DNA from: Mycolicibacterium mucogenicum DSM 44124
GTDB lineage: Bacteria; Actinomycetota; Actinomycetes; Mycobacteriales; Mycobacteriaceae
Length of the DNA stretch: 64,000 bases
Assembly: GCF_005670685.2 (NCBI RefSeq)
Contig: NZ_CP062008.1
Location: forward strand, 5,642,001-5,706,000
Direction of reading: 5' to 3'
This document shows positions 17,679 through 25,709 of the stretch, in pieces (position 1 is the first letter of the stretch; every line of letters begins with the position of its first letter). The notes under the pieces are model-generated. The model saw nothing but the letters and a program-made list of their open reading frames with translations. It was not told the DNA's origin and did not search any database. Made by a program: the position numbers and the translations under genes.

Positions 17679-18209
17679 TCATCGGTCGAGCTCAAGGAGC
17701 TCGCGGTAGTCCGGCAGGCTCTTGGGCCGGTCGGTGTGAATTTCGAACGTCACCGGGACCAACTTGTCGTCGAGGATCTGTTCGGGGATCAATTGCGGGC
17801 CGAGGAGCTCCCCCTGCACCTTGATGAATGTGGTGTTGAGTCCGGAACGCGTTGTCTCACTGCGGTGTACGGTGCCTCCGTCTTCGAAGGCCCACAGCAT
17901 TTCCCGGACGTATTCGATGAGGTCCCAGGAGTCGTCGCGGTTGGCGCACCAGGCGGCGATCTGGATGCGGGTCTGGTCGACCCACGGCCGGCGGTCCCGG
18001 TTGATCTGGCCGCCGACCCGGTACACCCGCAGGTATCCGTTGCCTTGGTCGAGCCATTCGCCGGCTGCCTTCGGAGTGGGCAACCAGGACCGCACATCGA
18101 CCCCGGACAGGCCCGCCGCGGCCGTGTTCTCGGCAAACGTGAACAGGTCCTTGACGGTGCGTTCGGCGTCGGGCGAACCGCCGCGCCACCAGGCCGGGTA
18201 GGTGATCAC
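17679..18209 (-). CDS. Tail terminator protein
   Basis: 176 residues from GTG 18209, which overlaps the previous stop (GTGA). Sits directly before the major tail gene. Aromatic-rich start (ITYPAWWRGG) and fold-type pattern agree with the actinophage tail terminator family, which stops tube polymerisation and joins tail to head. Family assignment rests mostly on synteny. Confidence 0.72.
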   Translation of the reverse strand: MITYPAWWRGGSPDAERTVKDLFTFAENTAAAGLSGVDVRSWLPTPKAAGEWLDQGNGYLRVYRVGGQINRDRRPWVDQTRIQIAAWCANRDDSWDLIEYVREMLWAFEDGGTVHRSETTRSGLNTTFIKVQGELLGPQLIPEQILDDKLVPVTFEIHTDRPKSLPDYRELLELDR

Positions 18210-18598
18210 CAGGCCCCCAGTTGCTCGAGTACCCAGTTGAGATCGCGCGCGGCGTGGTGGCCACCGGAGACCACCGGAGTGTCGACGTCGTCCGAATCCT
18301 CTTGTGGTCCTTCGACTTCCGCGTGACGGCCGAATTCGTGCGGCAGGACGTACTCGCCTGCCGGCACCGCACCGCCGACGGTGATCACGCCGCACCACCG
18401 TGGCTGGCCTTTGAGCACGTCGGTGAACTCAGTGGAGGGGTGCGCGGCGGCCGCCAGGTTGCCGGTGACCTTGGCGACGCGCTCGCGGTAGAGCGCAACG
18501 CCGAGCTCGGCGATTTCGTAGCAGATCGACCGCATTCGCGGCGAGACGAGGGCGGCACCGATCGCCGGGTTCGGATCCCGGTAGATCTTGACGTCCAT
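18206..18598 (-). CDS. Head-tail connector, HK97 gp10-like
   Basis: 130 residues, ATG 18598 in a TAATG junction with GGAGG upstream. N-terminal helical region, then a Gly/Val-rich strand segment (GVITVGGAVPAGEYV) and PHEFGRHAEV, as in the HK97 gp10/minor tail connector family. The four connector genes here are translationally coupled. Confidence 0.75.
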   Translation of the reverse strand: MDVKIYRDPNPAIGAALVSPRMRSICYEIAELGVALYRERVAKVTGNLAAAAHPSTEFTDVLKGQPRWCGVITVGGAVPAGEYVLPHEFGRHAEVEGPQEDSDDVDTPVVSGGHHAARDLNWVLEQLGAW

Positions 18599-18927
18599 TA
18601 CCGACCTCCCTTGATCTGGTACCACTTCCAGCCGAAGTCATCGCCCGTGAGCGGATGGTCCATATCCCCCATCGCCAGGCCGTACACCGTGAAATGCGTT
18701 GCTTGCCAAGTGATCCTGTCACCGGCCTGCATGTCGTAGCCGCGGGGAACGAAGACCTTGCCGCTGTGAGTTGCCTTCGCTCCGCGGTCGGTGCTGGGCG
18801 CCGCCTGGTCCAGGACCACCACCGCCTGGGTGGTGGGCAGATCGGTCCAGCTGGTGTTGCCCATGCCATCGTCATCCGGCCGCTGCGGGGTGAGCGTGGC
18901 CGGCGCGGCGGGATTAAGTAGGGGCAT
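18598..18927 (-). CDS. Head closure (stopper) protein
   Basis: 109 residues. Beta-barrel-like pattern with VFVPRGYDMQAGDRITW, typical of the SPP1 gp16-like head completion family. Overlaps the gene before by 14 bases. It would close the portal after DNA packaging. Confidence 0.75.
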   Translation of the reverse strand: MPLLNPAAPATLTPQRPDDDGMGNTSWTDLPTTQAVVVLDQAAPSTDRGAKATHSGKVFVPRGYDMQAGDRITWQATHFTVYGLAMGDMDHPLTGDDFGWKWYQIKGGR

Positions 18928-19357
18928 CGACTTGGCCCGAACCCTGGTGATTCCACGGGTATCCGGGGACCCGCGTGTTGGAACCGAGTTTGATGGAGAA
19001 CCCGGCCCCGCCCACCGGCCTGCCGGCGAGTCGGTCGGATTCGGCGTTGGTGAGGTACAGGGCGCCGGTCGGGTTGACGTACTTGTTGGTGACCGCCGCG
19101 GACACGACGTCCATCGTCTGGCTGCTGGTGGACTCGCTGACGCCGTCGCCGTTGATCATGGCCCGCTTGACCATGTCCATCGACACCTGGGCGCACGTCA
19201 GTTCGTCGAAGCTGGCCGAACCGGGCTGCTCGTTGATGAGCTTGGCGGCCCAGCCGAGCAGGGTCGTCGCCCGACCCTGCTCGGCCTCGCTCAGCGTCCG
19301 CCAGTAGTTCTCCAAGTCCGTCGCCGTGGCGTACGGTTCCGGGAGCACCAGGGGCAC
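18914..19357 (-). CDS. Head-tail adaptor (Gp19/Gp15-type connector)
   Basis: 147 residues from GTG 19357, with AGGAG provided by the end of the previous gene. Begins with PLVLPEPYATATDLENYW, a hallmark pattern of the Gp19/Gp15/Gp42 connector family, followed by helices. First connector after the capsid region; binds the portal ring. Confidence 0.78.
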   Translation of the reverse strand: MPLVLPEPYATATDLENYWRTLSEAEQGRATTLLGWAAKLINEQPGSASFDELTCAQVSMDMVKRAMINGDGVSESTSSQTMDVVSAAVTNKYVNPTGALYLTNAESDRLAGRPVGGAGFSIKLGSNTRVPGYPWNHQGSGQVDAPT

Positions 19358-19359
19358 TG

Positions 19360-19737
19360 TTACTCCTGCGCGCCCGCGCCGCTGTCGCCGGCATCGCTGC
19401 CGCCAGCGCCACCGGAAGCGTCGGCGCCGCCGTCCCCGGACTGGCCGGAGTCACCGGACTGACCCGAATCGCCCTGTCCGGCATCGGACTTGCTCGACTT
19501 CGAGGCGGTCGACTTAGCCGGCTTGTCGGCCTTCTCGTCGACCTCGACGATGTCGCTGTAGGCGCCGGTCTTGGCCTCGGCCAGCTTGCGCAGCCGGGCG
19601 ACGTCGGTCTGTTTGGTGGTCTCGAACTCGTAGACCTGCGGGTCACTGCCGGCGACCGGGGTGAAGTGCGCCCAGGTGGAGTCGTCAGTGCCGTCCTTGG
19701 AGAAGTGATAGCCCTTGGGGGCCTGGAATTTTGCCAT
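19360..19737 (-). CDS. Low-complexity protein next to capsid gene
   Basis: 125 residues. The first 75 are ordered and end in a charged helix; the last 50 are almost only Ser, Gly, Asp and Ala with repeated SGQSGD-type units. The N-terminal motif MAKFQAPKGYHF is common among proteins found after the capsid gene in actinophages. Possibly a capsid decoration or head accessory protein; not proven. Confidence 0.7.
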   Translation of the reverse strand: MAKFQAPKGYHFSKDGTDDSTWAHFTPVAGSDPQVYEFETTKQTDVARLRKLAEAKTGAYSDIVEVDEKADKPAKSTASKSSKSDAGQGDSGQSGDSGQSGDGGADASGGAGGSDAGDSGAGAQE

Positions 19738-19783
19738 GGTTCGAATTCCTTTGTCTCAGAGATTGATTGGGGCTTGCCCTGGC

Positions 19784-20743
19784 TTAGGTCAGGTCCTTGA
19801 TCCAGCCGTGGTAGTTCTCGGGGCCGTATTCCAGACCGCCCTCGCCGTACAGCTGGTACTTGTCCGAGGCCCCGGTCTTGGCGATCGGCTCGGCGAACAC
19901 GCCCGTGCCCTTGCCGGGGATGTCCAGGAACACCGGGGCGCAGACGCCCAGGTCGAGGACCCCGATGCCGTTGGAGGGGAACCAGCGGTTGAGCATCACA
20001 CCGAAGGTGCCGAAGTCGGTGATGATGGTGTCGACCGCGACGCCGCCGACGTTGCGGGTCATGGTCGGCTGGTTCAGGTTCGGGGTGGCGTACAGGTTGG
20101 ACAGCGCGATCTTCTGGGCCGCGCCGACCATGAACACGGTGGTGTCAGCAGCCAGCGGAGAGCCGTTGCTGAACATGGCCGCCAGCGCGTTGTCGACGAT
20201 GGCCTTCGTCAGGGCGCGGTTGGTGCCGCCGTTGGCGAACACGTTGGTGGCGATCGCGGGCAGGATGCCGCGGGTCTGGCGGGCGGTCGCGTTGTTGGCG
20301 GGCTTGGCGTAGACGCCCGAGAGGAACGACTGCTCGAAGTCGATGGCCATCTTGCGCAGCTTCAGCATGACCTGGTGAGTGAGCTCGTCGGTCACCGGGT
20401 TCACGCCGTCGGTGGTGGCGATGCCCGAGAGCTGGCCGGTGGCGGCCTGCTTGGTGTAGGACACCTCCACCGATTCCTGGTGGATTTCGACGACGTTGCT
20501 GACGTTGGTGCGCGAGACCTCCGAGGCGGTCGGTGCCGCCGCGCCTTCGGTCTTGGAGTTGTTGGCGCTGGAGGCTTCCAGGCCTTCGGTCTGCCACTCG
20601 AATTCGACCGAGGTGGTGCGCTTGCCGCCCGACAGGCCGCCGATCGCGGACAGGAACGGGGTGTCCGATGGGGCGACGGTGTACAGATCGCCCGTGTAGT
20701 TGGGCAGGTTGTAGGTAGTACCGATACCAGAAACAGTGGCCAT
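19784..20743 (-). CDS. Major capsid protein (DUF5309 type, HK97 fold)
   Basis: 319 residues. Position after the scaffold gene and the sequence (MATVSGIGTTYNLPNYTGDL, FDIPGKGTG-like end) match the DUF5309/SU10-like capsid family of mycobacteriophages. No protease domain is fused; the upstream scaffold gene supplies assembly help. It builds the icosahedral shell. Confidence 0.9.
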   Translation of the reverse strand: MATVSGIGTTYNLPNYTGDLYTVAPSDTPFLSAIGGLSGGKRTTSVEFEWQTEGLEASSANNSKTEGAAAPTASEVSRTNVSNVVEIHQESVEVSYTKQAATGQLSGIATTDGVNPVTDELTHQVMLKLRKMAIDFEQSFLSGVYAKPANNATARQTRGILPAIATNVFANGGTNRALTKAIVDNALAAMFSNGSPLAADTTVFMVGAAQKIALSNLYATPNLNQPTMTRNVGGVAVDTIITDFGTFGVMLNRWFPSNGIGVLDLGVCAPVFLDIPGKGTGVFAEPIAKTGASDKYQLYGEGGLEYGPENYHGWIKDLT

Positions 20744-20758
20744 GACGGCCTCCTTTCG

Positions 20759-21448
20759 TTATGCGCCTGCGGCGCGGAGGGTGACTAGTTGTTCCGTTTT
20801 CGCTCGGAGTGCGGTTTTCGAGTCCCCCTGGGACTCAGCGACGGCAGCCACCTGGGCTGCCGTGAGGGGCCCGTTGCCCGCCTGGCCCTGGGCGCGGTTC
20901 GGGGTGAATCCGCGCTTGGGTTCGGTGGCCACGAGGTAGGGCTTGTCTTTGACCAGCTGCTCGATGCGGGCAGCCAGCTTGTCGGCGTCGATGCCGTCGT
21001 CGTCGGTCACGTACTGGGTCAGGTCGCCGATCATGGTGACCGCGTCAGCAGGGTCGACGAACTTGCTTGCCGCCGCGAGGGCTTCGACCTTGGCCTGCAC
21101 GGCCTGATTGCGCCAGGTTTCCGAACGGGTGGCCTGGGTTGCCAGGTCCTGCCGGGCCGTCTCCAGTTCCCCCTGTTCGTCGCGCACGGACTGGGCGTGG
21201 GCGTCCAGAATCGGTTTGGCTTCGGAGACCTTCGTCGTGAGTTGCTTGTTTTCGCTGCGCAGGTTCTGGATCAGGTTCCACGCCTTGGCGGGGTCGAAGT
21301 TCGCGTCGTCGCCCCACGGCGGGGCCGGGGTGGCCGGCGCTGCTGCGGGGGAAGTCGCAGCAGCGGCGGGTTCGGCCGTTGCTGGCGCCGCTGCGGCGGC
21401 GGCAGCCGGGACCTGGGTGGGCATGTTGTTGGGGGTCGGTGCGGTCAC
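20759..21448 (-). CDS. Scaffolding protein
   Basis: 229 residues from GTG 21448 with GGAGG upstream. Ala/Pro-rich disordered N terminus, then a long coiled coil (about residues 60-150, QNLRSENKQL) and a charged C terminus with FTPNRAQGQAGNGP. Directly before the capsid gene, as in most siphoviruses. Confidence 0.85.
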   Translation of the reverse strand: MTAPTPNNMPTQVPAAAAAAAPATAEPAAAATSPAAAPATPAPPWGDDANFDPAKAWNLIQNLRSENKQLTTKVSEAKPILDAHAQSVRDEQGELETARQDLATQATRSETWRNQAVQAKVEALAAASKFVDPADAVTMIGDLTQYVTDDDGIDADKLAARIEQLVKDKPYLVATEPKRGFTPNRAQGQAGNGPLTAAQVAAVAESQGDSKTALRAKTEQLVTLRAAGA

Positions 21449-21469
21449 TTCGGGCGCCTCCTGGGCATC

Positions 21470-21497
21470 AAAAAAGCCGCCCCACTCGGGACGGCTT
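21470..21497 (-). terminator. Rho-independent terminator between toxin/immunity genes and head genes
   Basis: On the minus strand a GC-rich stem of about nine base pairs with a GAGT-containing loop is followed by six U residues. It lies after the 21526 stop and before the scaffold ribosome binding site. Confidence 0.8.
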
Positions 21498-21525
21498 CTG
21501 TATCGGGTGTATTCGGTTGTGCGGC

Positions 21526-21795
21526 TTAGTCTTCGGGGACGTCGCCGATGGGCTGCAGATCGGGTGCCGGCGGCACGCCGAGCAGGCCAGTCTTCTGGAT
21601 GACCTCGCCGGTGGCCTTGTCGACCAGGACCGCCGGGGCATCGAACATCGCGACGCCGTCAGCGGCGTCGACCGACATCAGGTAGACGTCGTCGTTCTGC
21701 CAGCCGAATTCGTCGACAGTGAACCCGGCGCCGAAGAACTCGCGGACTGACGCGTCGGATTGGACCGCGCTGCGGGCCGCGTCGAAGGTAATCAT
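21526..21795 (-). CDS. Candidate immunity protein, Imm35/YrhB-like
   Basis: 89 residues, start overlapping the previous stop (ATGA). The pattern of an N-terminal helix, two aromatic-rich strands and the strand PAVLVDKATGEV resembles the small YrhB/Imm35 fold. It is the second of two small genes coupled to the MuF gene and is followed by a terminator, so the three form one unit. Protecting the lysogen from one of the MuF toxin domains is inferred from context; the family match is a visual judgement. Confidence 0.6.
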   Translation of the reverse strand: MITFDAARSAVQSDASVREFFGAGFTVDEFGWQNDDVYLMSVDAADGVAMFDAPAVLVDKATGEVIQKTGLLGVPPAPDLQPIGDVPED

Positions 21796-22118
21796 CGCGA
21801 CAGCGCCGATTCGATAATCAGAGTGTCGTCGGCGTCCGAGGTCATGCGGAACTGCCAGCCGGCGCCCTGTACCGCCGCGAGGATCCGCATCGCGGCGGTC
21901 CGCACGGGCAGCAGGTCATCGGCTCGCGATTCGATGCTGACCATGTAGGGCCAGGTGTCGGCGTCCACGGCGTCGTACTGGGCGGTCGCGTACACGTCGC
22001 CGCCGAGCTCGAAGACCAGATCGTCGCCGACCGGTGCCGGTGCGGACGGGTCGATGGCGGCGACCAGCTCGGCCAAGGATGTCGGTCCGTTGACCTCGAT
22101 GTAGTCGTTATTCACCAT
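21792..22118 (-). CDS. Candidate immunity protein next to MuF toxin
   Basis: 108 residues; overlaps the 3' end of the MuF gene by 11 bases. Acidic, with a balanced alpha/beta pattern, no signal peptide, and no structural phage hallmark. Small acidic proteins coupled to a toxin gene are the rule for polymorphic toxin immunity. No named immunity family recognised. Confidence 0.55.
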   Translation of the reverse strand: MVNNDYIEVNGPTSLAELVAAIDPSAPAPVGDDLVFELGGDVYATAQYDAVDADTWPYMVSIESRADDLLPVRTAAMRILAAVQGAGWQFRMTSDADDTLIIESALSR

Positions 22119-24153
22119 TGCTGTGCCACCTCCAATCCAAGTCTGCGTCTCCGCGAATCACATGTACCTGGTCCAGATTGTATCTGTGGCCGTAGTGCTC
22201 GACCAGTGCTTTCACCTGGTCATCGGTGAGGGACGAATCTGTCACGTCGAGGACCACCGACTTTGACTGGCGCTTCGCCTTTCGGAGGTTCCGCGCAATC
22301 GCGTCTTCGCTGGACCCCGATATCGACTTCATTTCCCAGGTTTCGCCGTCGATCGTCGCGTCGGCGGTGGGTCCGATGCCCGTGGCGGGGACGAAGACCA
22401 CGTGGTGCCCGCGCAATGCCAGCCGGTCTGCGGTGTCGAGCTCGTGCTGGTGCAGATGGGGCACTTGGCTTCGATCGACCGAGCCCGGGCCGCTGCCGGC
22501 CAGTTCTCCGGGCCCGGCCGAGGTCGCGACTTTGGCCAGTCGGGCGGCCTTTCGCTGCGCCAGGAGGTCGTCGTTGTCGGTGCGGCTGCGAACCCAGTCG
22601 ATCGCGTCCGAGGTGGTTTCGAGGTCGTCGGTGCGGACGATGCGGCAGCTGCCACCGGTGGCCTTGATGCGGTCCCAGTGGCCGCTGGCGTCGGTTTCGT
22701 TGGTCTGGCCGTCGATGTAGACGACCTGGCCGCCGCGGTTGACGACGTTGAAGATGTGCGCGCCGCCGCCGTTGGCTTTGGACCATTCGACGGTGATGTA
22801 GCCGCGAGCTCCATCGCCCCACTCGGTGACCGCGGCGTCAGCCGCGGCCTTGGCCGCGTTGACCTTGCCGCGGCCTTTGGCCGGCAGGTAGTCCCAGACC
22901 CGAGAGCCGGTGCTCATGCCGAGTACTTCGCCGTCGGGAACGCTGCCGCGGGTGGCCTGCACGCCGCCTCCTTGGCCGGCGGGAGTGCCGTCCGGCGAGG
23001 CCCACTTGGCGAGAACGTTGGCGTAGCCGTTGTCGCGGACCGAATCTGGGCGCGGCTCTGCGGTGACGTCGTAGCCGCGGGCCTGCAGCTCGACGGCGGT
23101 GGCGCAGCGGGTGCAGTTGACCTGCCATTGCCGGCCGGCGGCGTGGTTCGGGTTGATGACGGCGAGGTCGGGGCCGAGGGGATCGAATTCGGTGGTGCGC
23201 CGGCGCACACCCGGCAGCGGTTCCTCCGGCGCTTTCGGCTCCACTGGCGCGTGCGTATCGCCCTGGTGGACAGCCGGTTTCGGCGTGTCGAGCTCGACCG
23301 GTTCGGGCAGCCCGGGCGGTTCCGGTGCCGGGGGCTGGCCTTGCTCTTTGATCACCTGGCGCATCTCGGCCAGGATTTTCTTGGCGTCGCGGGTGGTGCC
23401 GGCCCGGTCCGCGGCCTCGTCGTAGATGGCCTTGTAATCGGACATGTGGGGGCTGAGCTCGCGGGGATCGCCCCACACCGGAACGGCCACGCAGTCACAG
23501 TTCCGGTGGTAGGTCTCACCGTGCTCGTCGAACAGCGCGTTGTGCTCGGATCGGTAGCCGCCGAAGTTCTTTCCGAGCTCGCGGGAGGCGAGCATGATGC
23601 AGAACTCGCAGGTGGTCGGTCCGGTGGGGACCCGAATCCAGCGTGGTTTCGAGCGGTCCTTGTCGGCGTTGGCGGCGATGGTGTCGCGGGCGGGCTGCTG
23701 CACCAGGCGCGACAGGTTGTCTTCGAGCCGTTTCTGCACGCGTTGCTCGAGGGGTAGATCGCTGGTGGTCTGCTGCGAGACCGGCACGTCGGGGTTGTCG
23801 TGTCCGAGGAAGGCCGAGGCAACGATCTTGGCGACCCGTTCGTTGGGCACGGGGTCGGCGGCGAACGCTCGGTAGGCGTTGCGCGGTTTCTGCTCGGCGC
23901 GCATCTCGTCGTAGAGGCCGGCGGCCACGGCGGCGGCGCCGGCGCCGAAGCGCTGCACGATGGACTGGTACATCGTGGTGACGGCGTCCTGGGCCTTGGG
24001 GTGGCCCCAGTCGACGCGGGGCCACAGCAGCGCCAGGTAGCGGCGGGCCGCTTCCACGAGGCCGCCGTAGCGGGCGGCCTGGCGGGTCAGGTCAGGTGCT
24101 TGGGGCACCGTCTCGGCTCTGTTGCAGGGCCAGCAGCGCGGCGGGTTGCTCAC
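22108..24153 (-). CDS. MuF-type minor head protein fused to two polymorphic toxin domains
   Basis: 681 residues (numbering from GTG 24153; GTG 24108 is an alternative). Residues 20-265 are the MuF/VG15 head domain, with a metal-binding-like set CEFC (182-185) and HRNCDC (216-221). After a Pro-rich linker, residues about 330-525 match papain-fold toxin 1 (protein glutamine deamidase type): Cys347 in QVNCTRC, His466 in GGAHIFNVVN, Asp481 in VYIDGQ. Residues about 560-681 match the CdiA C-terminal tRNA-nuclease domain: Asp598, Glu607 and Lys609 in DATIDG and WEMK. Injected with the genome, such toxins could act on the host or competitors. Two small coupled genes follow. Confidence 0.87.
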   Translation of the reverse strand: MSNPPRCWPCNRAETVPQAPDLTRQAARYGGLVEAARRYLALLWPRVDWGHPKAQDAVTTMYQSIVQRFGAGAAAVAAGLYDEMRAEQKPRNAYRAFAADPVPNERVAKIVASAFLGHDNPDVPVSQQTTSDLPLEQRVQKRLEDNLSRLVQQPARDTIAANADKDRSKPRWIRVPTGPTTCEFCIMLASRELGKNFGGYRSEHNALFDEHGETYHRNCDCVAVPVWGDPRELSPHMSDYKAIYDEAADRAGTTRDAKKILAEMRQVIKEQGQPPAPEPPGLPEPVELDTPKPAVHQGDTHAPVEPKAPEEPLPGVRRRTTEFDPLGPDLAVINPNHAAGRQWQVNCTRCATAVELQARGYDVTAEPRPDSVRDNGYANVLAKWASPDGTPAGQGGGVQATRGSVPDGEVLGMSTGSRVWDYLPAKGRGKVNAAKAAADAAVTEWGDGARGYITVEWSKANGGGAHIFNVVNRGGQVVYIDGQTNETDASGHWDRIKATGGSCRIVRTDDLETTSDAIDWVRSRTDNDDLLAQRKAARLAKVATSAGPGELAGSGPGSVDRSQVPHLHQHELDTADRLALRGHHVVFVPATGIGPTADATIDGETWEMKSISGSSEDAIARNLRKAKRQSKSVVLDVTDSSLTDDQVKALVEHYGHRYNLDQVHVIRGDADLDWRWHSNGE

Positions 24154-25684
24154 CGTCGAGCGGCTGCTGTGGTGGCTGTTGCGGCTTGAGGCCTTCCAGC
24201 GCGCTGTCCACGCCGGCGGTCGACGCGTAGCGCGTGCGGGCGGCGGCGATGCGGCGCCGCTGCACGGGGGTCCAGCCGCACTCGGCCAGGGCGTCGTCGT
24301 CGTCGGGCGCGATCATCTTGGCGGCGATCTGGGTGGTGACGTTGACCGTGTCGGCCGAGGGCGTGGGGATGCCGAACTTGCCCCATTCGGATTCGAGTTG
24401 CTTGGCCTCGTCGACGTACTTGCCGTTGGGCCGCGTGTCGGCGTCGTAGTCCCACATCTTGAGCGTGATGCGGGCCCATTCCTCCCAGTCGTCGCCGAAC
24501 TGGACCGAGAGCCGTTCGGCGCATTTCTTGAGGCGGAAGTCGCCCTTGCTGATCGCGTCGGCGGAGGTGGGATTGCCGTCGGAGACCATGCCGAGGTAGT
24601 CCAGCGGCACCCGTGAGTTGCCCGAAAAGACTTGGCGCTCATGGTCGATGAATTTGATCAGGCCTGCGGGGTCCTGGCCCTGCTGGAAGATGATCGTCGG
24701 CAGGTTGCCGTACTTGTCGGCTTCCAGCGTCGACAGTCGGCCGGTGAAGGTTTCCCAGGCGCTGGCCATGCTGCCGTCGGCGTTCTCGAACGCACTCTTG
24801 TTGACACCGAGAATCCAGAGCTTCATGGAGGCGAAGAACTCGGCGGCGATCTCGCTGCGGACCACGGCGCGGGCGGCACGGTCCTGCGTATTGCGCCAGG
24901 AGGCCGCGATTTCGCTGCGGCCGTAGCGGTTGGTCGGGGTCGGCCGGTTGGCGAACATGACCACCGGGACGAACCCCATGCCGTGGTCGTTGCGATCGAC
25001 GATCTCCCAGCCCTTGTCGCCCAGGACCAGGTCGATGGTTGCGTCCCGGGTGTGCAGGACCGACATCTGCCGGTTGAAGGTTTCCGACGCCGGGTCGACG
25101 TCGAGGTACGTCTGGTACGCGGCCGACACCTCGCGGCGGCGCACGTCCCAGGATGCCGTCATGTTCAGCGGTGATTCGACGGTCGACAGGGGCGGCGCTT
25201 CGGGGTCATCGTCGTTGGCGCCGACGACGACGAACGAGTGCCGGAAGGTCATCGCATCGTCGTGGACCAGGACCGATTCGGCGTCAAAGTTGTTGGCCTG
25301 CCACGCCTCTTGCAGGTCGGCGTCGATCGTGGTCTGGCCCGGCATCCGGAACCCTTGCATGGTCAAGCGTTCGGAGCGGGCACCGATCGCTTCGCCGCAC
25401 CAGCCCAAGACCGCGCGCAGCGCTTCGAGCTCGGGCGGTACCGCGATTCCCAGCGACGGCACCAGGTTCATGCCCTCGGCATACAGCTGCGAGAGAAACA
25501 GATCGAACCGTGTCTTCGGGTCGAGCAACTGCGCGGACAGGTGGGTCATGACGCGCAGCTCGACGTCGGACAGGCCACGTCGCTCCGTCGCAGCGACATC
25601 TTGCTGAGCGAAGAGTGTGATGGGAACGGCCGGAACAACAGCGGACGGAACAGCGGACGGGTAGGTCGCGATGGGTGTAGTCAC
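24092..25684 (-). CDS. Portal protein (SPP1 gp6-like)
   Basis: 530 residues from GTG 25684, GAGAGGAGG upstream. Typical portal features: N-terminal helices, a central wing (FVVVGANDDD, RDATIDLVLGDKG) and a C-terminal crown ending in Gln/Pro-rich sequence; SGNSRVPLDYLGM and NPTSADAISKGDFRL are conserved stem/clip-type motifs. Forms the dodecameric ring through which terminase packages DNA. Confidence 0.9.
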   Translation of the reverse strand: MTTPIATYPSAVPSAVVPAVPITLFAQQDVAATERRGLSDVELRVMTHLSAQLLDPKTRFDLFLSQLYAEGMNLVPSLGIAVPPELEALRAVLGWCGEAIGARSERLTMQGFRMPGQTTIDADLQEAWQANNFDAESVLVHDDAMTFRHSFVVVGANDDDPEAPPLSTVESPLNMTASWDVRRREVSAAYQTYLDVDPASETFNRQMSVLHTRDATIDLVLGDKGWEIVDRNDHGMGFVPVVMFANRPTPTNRYGRSEIAASWRNTQDRAARAVVRSEIAAEFFASMKLWILGVNKSAFENADGSMASAWETFTGRLSTLEADKYGNLPTIIFQQGQDPAGLIKFIDHERQVFSGNSRVPLDYLGMVSDGNPTSADAISKGDFRLKKCAERLSVQFGDDWEEWARITLKMWDYDADTRPNGKYVDEAKQLESEWGKFGIPTPSADTVNVTTQIAAKMIAPDDDDALAECGWTPVQRRRIAAARTRYASTAGVDSALEGLKPQQPPQQPLDGEQPAALLALQQSRDGAPST

Positions 25685-25709
25685 AGCTGGAATGCCTCCT
25701 CTCGCAAGG

